Below are positions 54,580-61,250 of a DNA stretch of 64,000 bases, piece after piece. The notes below the pieces were generated by a model, which worked only from the letters and a program-made list of their open reading frames with translations, had not been told where the DNA came from and made no database searches. The stretch is from positions 5,456,001-5,520,000 of the forward strand of contig OY969783.1 in NCBI GenBank assembly GCA_963702995.1, read 5' to 3'. Origin of the DNA: MFD04580-c1 sp963702995. GTDB taxonomy: Bacteria; Planctomycetota; Phycisphaerae; Tepidisphaerales; Tepidisphaeraceae. Position 1 is the stretch's first letter; the number at the start of each line of letters is the position of its first letter. A program made the translations under genes and the position numbers.

Positions 54580-55022
54580 ACCCCTCACGTGTGTTGAAAT
54601 AGCTGTGCGTGGACAGGCACTTAGCCTAAAGCGCTGAACAGCCGAACGGAGAAATCCGAAGCACGACCTTCAAGGAAGCTGAAAGGAAGACGAAGCGGAA
54701 AACGCCCCAGTCGCGTCCATCCGGTTTCTTCTTTGCCCCGTGTTCAATCCTTCGGATCTCGTGCTTCGGATTTCGACTTTTGCGATGACGCCGGCACAGA
54801 TGGCTAGCGCTGTAGTGTTAGGGGGTGCTCCCGAGGCGTAAATCCCCGTCGCAGGGATCGGCAAGGTCGCCACACTTGGGCGTGTTTCAAGCCGATGAAG
54901 GGTGTATCAGGCGTCATGCCGCACGGCCTTCAGCCATGGCAGCGCGACACTGACAGCAAGTCGCTGTTAAGTCCGGTCGCCGGCATCGCGATAAGACATT
55001 TGGAACAACGAGGGTTTCCCCT
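54580..55022. other. 443-base gap after the nonulosonic-acid cluster
   Basis: No gene recognised. It contains the inverted repeat at 54651-54774. The promoter of the HDOD gene should lie near 54950-55010, but none is obvious. Confidence 0.5.
54651..54774. repeat. 16-bp perfect inverted repeat 'GAAATCCGAAGCACGA'
   Basis: Arms 54651-54666 and 54759-54774 are exact reverse complements 92 bases apart. The arms contain the 'ATCCGAAGCACGA' motif, which I recall as a common planctomycete intergenic repeat. It may end the neuC transcript. Confidence 0.8.
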
Positions 55023-55916
55023 ATGCCTCAAGCCGTACTCAAGCCGCTCCCCGCCGTCGGCGACATGCAGTCGCGGGTGCTCGACGCGATCAAAAAAGTG
55101 ACGGCGATCGCCACGCTGCCCGAAGTGACCGCGAAGATCATCAGCACGGTCGAAGACCCCAAGAGCACTGCCAGTCAGCTCCACAAGATCGTCTCTCACG
55201 ACCCGGCGCTGGTCACCCGAATCCTGAAAGTCGTCAACAGCGCCTTCTATGGGCTGCCCGGTCAGATTGGTTCGATCGAACGCGCGATCGTTCTGCTGGG
55301 GCTGAACGCGGTGAAGAACATCGCCGTTGCGGCGAGCCTGGGCCAACTCTTCCGCGGCGCCAAGCTCTGCGAGGGGTTCGCCGCCAAGGACCTGTGGCGG
55401 CACTGCATCGCCGTCGGCGTCGCCGCGCGCGACCTGGCCAAGCAGATGAAGCTCCCGATGGCGGATGAGGCGTTCCTCGCGGGGATGATCCACGACGTCG
55501 GCATCCTGATCGAGCTGCAGCAGTGGCCGGAACAGCTCCGTGCGATCTGCGTCGAATCGCAGAACAACGCCGGCAAGTTCTACGAGCTTGAGCGAGAGGT
55601 CCTGGGGATGGACCATCAGCAACTGGGGATGGGCCTGGCCGAGCACTGGAAATTCCCCCGCCCGTGTCAGCTTGTGGCCGGCTACCACCATATGCCGACG
55701 ACGCTCGCCGATCAGAATCGGCTGCTGGTGACGCTCGTCTGCATCGCCGATACCCTCTGCTGCCAGTCCGCCGCCTACGGGTTCAATCTGACGGCCTGTC
55801 ATCAGAGCCTTGAAGAGGCCGGCCTGGACGACATGAAGATCGACCGCCGCCTGATCGAAAAGACAGCCGCCAATCTGCCGGAACTGGTCAACCTGGCCGG
55901 ATCGATCTTCGGGTAA
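55023..55916 (+). CDS. HDOD-domain signalling protein
   Basis: A 297-residue protein with a single HDOD domain, related to HD phosphohydrolases but normally lacking catalysis. Seen: 'ATLPEVTAKIISTVEDPKS', 'DPALVTRILKVVNSAFYGLP', 'AIVLLGLNAVKNIAVAAS', 'AFLAGMIHDVGILIELQQWP' and 'LVAGYHHMPTTL'. An HD pair (in MIHDVG) is kept, which is not always so. Such proteins link to two-component or cyclic-di-GMP signalling and motility. gaggg lies eight bases before the ATG. Monocistronic, with a hairpin terminator downstream. Confidence 0.94.
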   Translation: MPQAVLKPLPAVGDMQSRVLDAIKKVTAIATLPEVTAKIISTVEDPKSTASQLHKIVSHDPALVTRILKVVNSAFYGLPGQIGSIERAIVLLGLNAVKNIAVAASLGQLFRGAKLCEGFAAKDLWRHCIAVGVAARDLAKQMKLPMADEAFLAGMIHDVGILIELQQWPEQLRAICVESQNNAGKFYELEREVLGMDHQQLGMGLAEHWKFPRPCQLVAGYHHMPTTLADQNRLLVTLVCIADTLCCQSAAYGFNLTACHQSLEEAGLDDMKIDRRLIEKTAANLPELVNLAGSIFG

Positions 55917-55961
55917 GGCCGCCGCTGACGACCTCTTAGCCAAACCTTCATGCAACCTTCA

Positions 55962-56010
55962 GGCCCGGGCATCGGATCGCCAGTCTGGCGATCGACGGCC
56001 CGGGCTTCCT
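55962..56010 (+). terminator. Compound hairpin terminator after the HDOD gene
   Basis: Outer stem gcccgggc (55963-55970 with 55998-56005) and inner perfect stem gatcgcca/tggcgatc (55975-55982, 55986-55993), followed by ttcctttac. It lies 46 bases behind the stop codon. Confidence 0.75.
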
Positions 56011-56205
56011 TTACGTTGCGCTAGCTAGAGCGAGATTTGTCGTGGTCACTGGACGGTTCGAGAGAAGGGTTGGGGCACGTACGATGATGCCCTTCGCAGG
56101 CACCGAGCGATCCGAAGCGTCGCGATCTGATTTTCGGAAATTCTTCCTCCGCCGTGCATCTCATCCTGTAGTGATGCGACCCTTGGGGGGTGAAAGGGCC
56201 GTTTC

Positions 56206-56748
56206 GTGGAAGTCGGTGGTTCCGCGGAAGACATTGCGTGGCGCGAGACACTCAAGCAGCAATACGTTCGGAATGTGGGCCTGTATACGAAACTCGCGCT
56301 GCGCATTTTGCAGAATCGAGACGCGGCCGACGACGCTGTTCACGATGTGTTTCGGGCCGCGATCGAGAATCGCGGGTCGTTTGAGGGCGTAACAAACCTC
56401 AAAAGCTTCCTGGCGATGACCGTCCAGCGGCAGGCGCTGCAGGTCTATCGTCGAAGAGGGATCGAACGGCGGTCGCTCCGTACCCGTGAGGAGCACGATC
56501 GGGCACGTCGATCGGACAGGCCCCCCGGGCAGGCGATGGAAAACAGCGATGCCGTCCGCTTTGCCCTCGCCGAGCTCGACGACCTCAGGCGACTGATCGT
56601 CTCGCTCCGGGAGATCGAAGGCTGGACAGGCAAGGATGTGGCGAAGTTCGTCGGGCTAGGCGAGTCCGCGATATCGCGAATGCTTCACGATTCGTTCGGA
56701 AGGATGCGCTCCTCGTTGAAGATGGACGACGCTCCACCGGCGCCCTGA
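56206..56748 (+). CDS. ECF-family RNA polymerase sigma factor
   Basis: 180 residues. Region 2 is 'VRNVGLYTKLALRILQNRDA' with 'DDAVHDVFRAAIENRGSFEG'. Region 4 is 'IVSLREIEGWTGKDVAKFVG' with 'LGESAISRMLHDSFGRMRSS' as the recognition helix. The start codon is GTG at 56206, with a purine-rich aaaggg about nine bases upstream. The next gene, 110 bases downstream, has a zinc-finger and a membrane helix and is its likely anti-sigma factor. The sigma-target promoters may include that of the CsgG-like gene further on, but I could not define a motif. Confidence 0.9.
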   Translation: MEVGGSAEDIAWRETLKQQYVRNVGLYTKLALRILQNRDAADDAVHDVFRAAIENRGSFEGVTNLKSFLAMTVQRQALQVYRRRGIERRSLRTREEHDRARRSDRPPGQAMENSDAVRFALAELDDLRRLIVSLREIEGWTGKDVAKFVGLGESAISRMLHDSFGRMRSSLKMDDAPPAP

Positions 56749-56858
56749 CTGTTCGGCAGCGGCTTGGAAGTCGCAACGCGGCCCGCGATGCGACGGCTGC
56801 GTCATTCTTGTTACGCGAACGCGCGCCCGGCGTGCGGGCGTTCGAGAGAAGCTGAACT

Positions 56859-58073
56859 ATGGTCTGCGAAACGACGCGCGAACTACTGATCGACTTGGGT
56901 GGCGGCGTAGAGAAGCGACGGCGCCTCGCGGCCGCCCTCCAGCACGCGGAAGCGTGCGCCGAGTGCCGTGCGGCACTGCTCGATTTCGACGCGATCAGCA
57001 CCGCACTGGGCTCTTTCGCAGGCCAGAGCGATGACGTCTGCTTCAGCGAAGTGAAATTCCGAGCGCTGTTCCGGGGCACGCCCGCTGATCTTCCCGCGGG
57101 TATGGCGGCCGATGCGGCGACCCCGCGGGGCGGGCACGACGAAACCGACAGCCCTGCTGAGATGAACTCGGGCGATCGAATGACCGGGCCGCCCGAAGGC
57201 TCGGCCGCGCGGTTCATAGCGACAGATCAACCTCTCACGAATCACGCGGCAGCGGCCGATGGGTGCGAGGCGTTCGATAGGCGGCAGATGAGCCGGGAAT
57301 CCGCTCTTACAGGGAAGCCCATGGCTCCGGTGGCACGGCGGTGGTGGACGGCGACTAGGGGGGTCGCCGCTTCACTCCTGCTGGTGGCGGCCGTTGGATA
57401 TGCCGTCTCTCGGTACGCTTTATCCTGGCGGTCCGGCGGGGACAGTGGCGAATCGGGGAAAGTCGCCGTCGTTCCAGCGCCGCAGCAGTCGGGGCTCCGG
57501 GGTTCTTTCGCATCGGCGGGCCCTTCGACGTTGGCCCCGTCAGCAGGCGGCGATCATCCCGCGCCGAATTCGGATGGCCCGGGCCTGGCGGTCCTCACCT
57601 CGGCCGACGTCTCCCACCACGTCGCGACGTATGCCCGCGTTCTGAATGATTATGATCACAAGGCGGAGTGGTACGTCGATGTGGATGGGAACACCGACGT
57701 CGGCGTTCATTCCGAGCATCCGGCCGTTTCCGGCGGTGTGGTGATCTTCAAGTTGGTCCTGACCAGGGACCACGTGCCGGTCTCGTCCGCCATTTTGGGC
57801 GTGGCGCAGGGTCGCGTCGCCGATCTGAAGGTGCCGCTGGGCGGCAACGGCTACTGTCGATACACGCTGGGAGCACCGGCAGACGGTGTATCCTATTTCA
57901 ACGTACGGGCCGACCTCCACGATTCTCGGGACGCCGCGGTAACGATCGCCTCGCTGGCAACGACTCTGTCCCTGGGCACGGGGAAGAGCGAATCCGCCGG
58001 CCGCGTCTCGACGCCACAGGGCCTGTTCGAGCTGTCCATCGCCGTTGCGCGGGCTTCCGTCCCCAACCTCTAA
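56859..58073 (+). CDS. Anti-sigma-like membrane protein with zinc-finger
   Basis: 404 residues. The N-terminus has 'LQHAEACAECRAALLDFD', an H-x-x-x-C-x-x-C zinc-finger as in ZAS anti-sigma factors. About residues 165-190 are a single membrane helix ('GVAASLLLVAAVGYAVSRYA'). The outer 210 residues form a beta-rich domain of unknown family ('EWYVDVDGNTDVGVHSEHP', 'GVVIFKLVLTRDHVPVSSAI'). The order sigma then ZAS membrane protein is the standard arrangement. Binding the upstream ECF sigma is inferred from this. Confidence 0.8.
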   Translation: MVCETTRELLIDLGGGVEKRRRLAAALQHAEACAECRAALLDFDAISTALGSFAGQSDDVCFSEVKFRALFRGTPADLPAGMAADAATPRGGHDETDSPAEMNSGDRMTGPPEGSAARFIATDQPLTNHAAAADGCEAFDRRQMSRESALTGKPMAPVARRWWTATRGVAASLLLVAAVGYAVSRYALSWRSGGDSGESGKVAVVPAPQQSGLRGSFASAGPSTLAPSAGGDHPAPNSDGPGLAVLTSADVSHHVATYARVLNDYDHKAEWYVDVDGNTDVGVHSEHPAVSGGVVIFKLVLTRDHVPVSSAILGVAQGRVADLKVPLGGNGYCRYTLGAPADGVSYFNVRADLHDSRDAAVTIASLATTLSLGTGKSESAGRVSTPQGLFELSIAVARASVPNL

Positions 58074-58298
58074 GCACAACGGACGAATCGTCGCGACAGG
58101 GCACATTGAACGGAATAAAACGTTATATCTAATGATAGTGTAGGTTAGTGGCTGACGTGGGGAGTCGAAGGCCGGAGGACGTTGAGGTAACCGGACGGCG
58201 CTGGTCTCCCCTTTTGGCTTTGAACGGGCGCCCGGAGTAAAAAAAAGGTGGGGTCCGCACCAGCCGTCTCGAAACGCGGCGGAAGGTGGGGATGTGTT

Positions 58299-59432
58299 AT
58301 GAATAGACGCCTGTCACACCGAGTTGCAGCCCTTCTTGCCTTCCTTACGCTCCCAATTGGGTTGCCGCGCCTTGGGTCGTCGGTCGAGGCCTCGGACGCG
58401 GCGGCCGCGACGGTCGCGGCGTCGCCCGCCTCCGCCACCTCCGCCAGTCCCCCCGGCGGGGCCAAACCAGCCGAGCCGGGGGTTGCCGGCAAGCAGCCCA
58501 GCGCCGCGGAAACCGATCTGACCGTGGCGGTCCTCGATTTTCAATCAGCGACGCCGGGCGCGCCCGATGCGGGCCGGCGCGTCGCGGAGATGCTCACCGC
58601 GCTCCTGTCGGGGCAGAACGGCTTCTCGCTGGTGGACCGTCCGTCGCTGGATCAGATCCTTCGCGAAAAGGAGATCAAGCTGACTGGAATTGTCGATCCG
58701 CAGAAGGGGAGCCAGATCGGCCGCCTGGTCAACGCCGACTTGCTGATCACCGGTGACGTGTTCCCGGTTGAGGATGGGACTGTTGTTCTTGCGAAGGTGA
58801 TCGGCACCGAGACGTCGCTTGTTGTCGGGGTGATGATCAAGGTCAAGCAAGGGGGCGATCTGTCCGCCGTCGCGACCGATCTATCGGTGAAGGTCGCGGA
58901 GAAGCTCCGAGAAAGCGGGCCGCGGCTGGTGTCCCGTCCGGCCGCCGGGCGGGATCCGATGCCCGATCTCAAAAAGCGCCTGGCCGGGCAGAACCTGCCG
59001 ATCGTCTCCATCACGATCGCGGAGCAATCGATCGGCGTTGGCCGTACCGCCGACCCGGCGGCCGAAACGGAGCTGCGCGCTCTCTTGGTCGGGGCGGGTT
59101 TCACGGTCATGGACGCCGCCCACAGCGGGCGGGCAACCGTCGCCGTCAAGGGCGAGGCGATCAGCGAATTCGCCGCCCGTATCGGCAACCTCTTCTCCTG
59201 TACCGCCCGGCTGGAACTTAGCCTTGTTGACGATACCGGAAAGATCCTCTTCACCGATCGCGTGACCACCCGCGCCGCGGACCTCTCTGACACGATTGCC
59301 GCCAAGACGGCGCTCCAGAAAGCAGGCCACGTTCTGGGCTTAAACATTCTTCGACACTTCGCCGCCCCCTCCAACGGACCAAGCCCCAAATCGCCCGCGA
59401 CCGCCCCAACGACCCTCCACGCCCCCGAATAA
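58299..59432 (+). CDS. Exported CsgG/LpoB-like protein
   Basis: 377 residues. A signal peptide (MNRRLSHRVAALLAFLTLPI) is followed by an Ala/Pro-rich linker to residue 75, then a CsgG-type domain: 'DLTVAVLDFQSATPG', 'RRVAEMLTALLSGQNGFSLV', 'DQILREKEIKLTGIVDP', 'IGRLVNADLLITGDVF'. A second beta-alpha domain (230-350) includes 'LLVGAGFTVMDAAHSG'. There is no lipobox cysteine in the signal peptide, unlike true CsgG. Possible role is an outer-membrane or periplasmic assembly factor. It follows the sigma/anti-sigma pair by 225 bases with an AT-rich stretch (58108-58135) that may hold its promoter. Confidence 0.82.
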   Translation: MNRRLSHRVAALLAFLTLPIGLPRLGSSVEASDAAAATVAASPASATSASPPGGAKPAEPGVAGKQPSAAETDLTVAVLDFQSATPGAPDAGRRVAEMLTALLSGQNGFSLVDRPSLDQILREKEIKLTGIVDPQKGSQIGRLVNADLLITGDVFPVEDGTVVLAKVIGTETSLVVGVMIKVKQGGDLSAVATDLSVKVAEKLRESGPRLVSRPAAGRDPMPDLKKRLAGQNLPIVSITIAEQSIGVGRTADPAAETELRALLVGAGFTVMDAAHSGRATVAVKGEAISEFAARIGNLFSCTARLELSLVDDTGKILFTDRVTTRAADLSDTIAAKTALQKAGHVLGLNILRHFAAPSNGPSPKSPATAPTTLHAPE

Positions 59433-59480
59433 CCCGAGACGGTGCCTGCCACCGTTACGGCTGTCGCGACGGGTGACCCT

Positions 59481-59607
59481 CTTTTGTGGCGGTATCCGGC
59501 GGAAACGTCGGGCGTGGTTCACCACGCCACGGCGTGATGCGGCGTGGTAAACCACGCCCCCCATTTGTTTTAGCGCCTTCCTCCAAAACGAGGTGTCGCC
59601 ACAAAAG
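59481..59607. repeat. Nested palindromic element
   Basis: Outer arms cttttgtggcg (59481-59491) and cgccacaaaag (59597-59607) are exact complements. Inside lie two palindromes, gcgtggttcaccacgc (59512-59527) and gcgtggtaaaccacgc (59542-59557), which also pair with each other. The architecture resembles a small MITE with terminal inverted repeats. It fills the gap before the GT-C gene. Confidence 0.75.
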
Positions 59608-59678
59608 ACGGCCACACCCGTTGCGACTCCAACGCATCCGCGTATCTCGTCACGTCCGCGGCGGTGTGATACGTTAGG

Positions 59679-61124
59679 ATGGTGGACCGACCTCCGACCC
59701 CAACGTCCAGACGCCTGAGCCGCCTCGCCTTGCTGCTGCTCTTAATATTTGCATTCCTGGTCCGGGCCGCGTGGTGCCTTTCCCTGCCGACCAATGAATC
59801 GACCCTCAACGACCTGCCCGATCAGCGGGAATACCTCTCGCTTGCTGACAACCTCCTGAAGGGAAATGGGTTGCGGTTGTACGACCCGCGATTCAAGGAC
59901 GTGGTGTACGCCTATCGGACCCCAGTCTACCCGCTCTTCATCGCGGCCTGCCGCGGTGGTGTTCAGAGCGTGCGACTGGCCCAGGCCGCCATCGATACGT
60001 CCACCATCCTGGCGGTCTTCCTCATCTCCCAAGCCCTCCTTCGCGGGCCGGGCCGGCCGTTCTGCGCGCTGCTGGCGGCCGCTCTCGTGGCACTGAATCC
60101 GTTCCTGATCTACTTCTGCGGTTTGATCCTCAGCGAGACGCTTTTCACGGCGTTGCTCGCCTGGGGAATGCTGCTGTTGATCGTCGGCGGGCGCGGCGCT
60201 CGGATGCAGCCGCCGATTGAGCCAGCGGCCGTGTACCCGGCGGCGGGGCGGCCGGCGTCGCCGGGGCCTGGCCGGGCGATCGGGGCGCTCCTGTGGCTGG
60301 CTGGGGGGTTTTTGCTTGCCGTCGCGGCGCTGGTCCGACCGTCGGCCGTGCCGCTGCCCGTCATTATGGGGATCGCCGCGGCGTTCATCGATCCGCTCGT
60401 TCAGGCCGTGCCGACGCCCGCTGCCACTTTCTCGCCTGGGGTCGGCATTCGACGGGCTCGCCGGCACATGTCCGTGCCAGTTGGCAGTACAATGCTCGCC
60501 GTCACCGTTCTGACGCTGCTCCCCTGGGCGTATCGAAACCATCGCGTCCTCGGGCAGTGGATCTGGACGACGACCAACGGCGGCGTCACGCTTTACGACG
60601 GCTTCAACCCCGATGCGACGGGCGCCAGCGACCAATCTTTCGTCCGTTCGATGCCTCAGTTGTCGCAGATGGGGGAGACGGCCCGCTCGCAGTACCTGAC
60701 GGAGAAGGCGAAGGCCTACATCCGCGCTAACCCGGTTCGGGTCGCATGGCTCGCGGTGCTCAAGTTCGCCCGCACCTGGAGCCCGATGCCGCTCAGCCAG
60801 GAGTATGGGGACTGGAAGCACCGCGCTGTCGGGCTTCTCTTTTCCCTCCCGTTTGACCTGTGCATTTTCGTCGGCCTGCTGAGCGCGCGCCTCAGCCGGC
60901 CGGCAAAGTTGTTCCTCCTGCTGCCGGCGATGTTTTTCACCTGCGTTCACATGATGTCAGTGGGGTCGATCCGGTATCGCGTCCCGGTGGAGCCTTTGCT
61001 GTCCGTCATGGCCGCCGCCGGGCTTTCCGCCGTGGCGAGCGTGGTCGGCATATGGGAAGGGCGGCCGCAGTTCAAACGCGCCGGCGATGCGACCGCCCCC
61101 GTCGGTCGCCTTGCCGAAGAATAG
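59679..61124 (+). CDS. GT-C type membrane glycosyltransferase (ArnT/PMT-like)
   Basis: 481 residues with about ten membrane helices, beginning 'LALLLLLIFAFLVRAAWCL'. Extracytoplasmic 'LNDLPDQREYLSLADNLL' holds the acidic residues typical of the first loop of GT-C enzymes that use polyprenyl-linked sugars. 'TPVYPLFIAA', 'NPFLIYFCGLILSETLFTAL' and the C-terminal 'RYRVPVEPLLSVMAA' are common to the dolichyl-phosphate-mannose-like family. The acceptor is unknown. A 130-residue middle loop is enriched in Ala/Pro. The ATG at 59679 lacks a clear ribosome-binding site. Confidence 0.85.
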   Translation: MVDRPPTPTSRRLSRLALLLLLIFAFLVRAAWCLSLPTNESTLNDLPDQREYLSLADNLLKGNGLRLYDPRFKDVVYAYRTPVYPLFIAACRGGVQSVRLAQAAIDTSTILAVFLISQALLRGPGRPFCALLAAALVALNPFLIYFCGLILSETLFTALLAWGMLLLIVGGRGARMQPPIEPAAVYPAAGRPASPGPGRAIGALLWLAGGFLLAVAALVRPSAVPLPVIMGIAAAFIDPLVQAVPTPAATFSPGVGIRRARRHMSVPVGSTMLAVTVLTLLPWAYRNHRVLGQWIWTTTNGGVTLYDGFNPDATGASDQSFVRSMPQLSQMGETARSQYLTEKAKAYIRANPVRVAWLAVLKFARTWSPMPLSQEYGDWKHRAVGLLFSLPFDLCIFVGLLSARLSRPAKLFLLLPAMFFTCVHMMSVGSIRYRVPVEPLLSVMAAAGLSAVASVVGIWEGRPQFKRAGDATAPVGRLAEE

Positions 61125-61250
61125 CAGCGGAGCGCCGAAGAATAACCGTCGGGGGGCCGAAATCGAATTGGGTGAGCGCTTCCGCGATGGCGCGGCCGAA
61201 AGAATTGCCGGCATCCGATCCGCCTCGCCTTACCGATCCTATTCAGGCAG

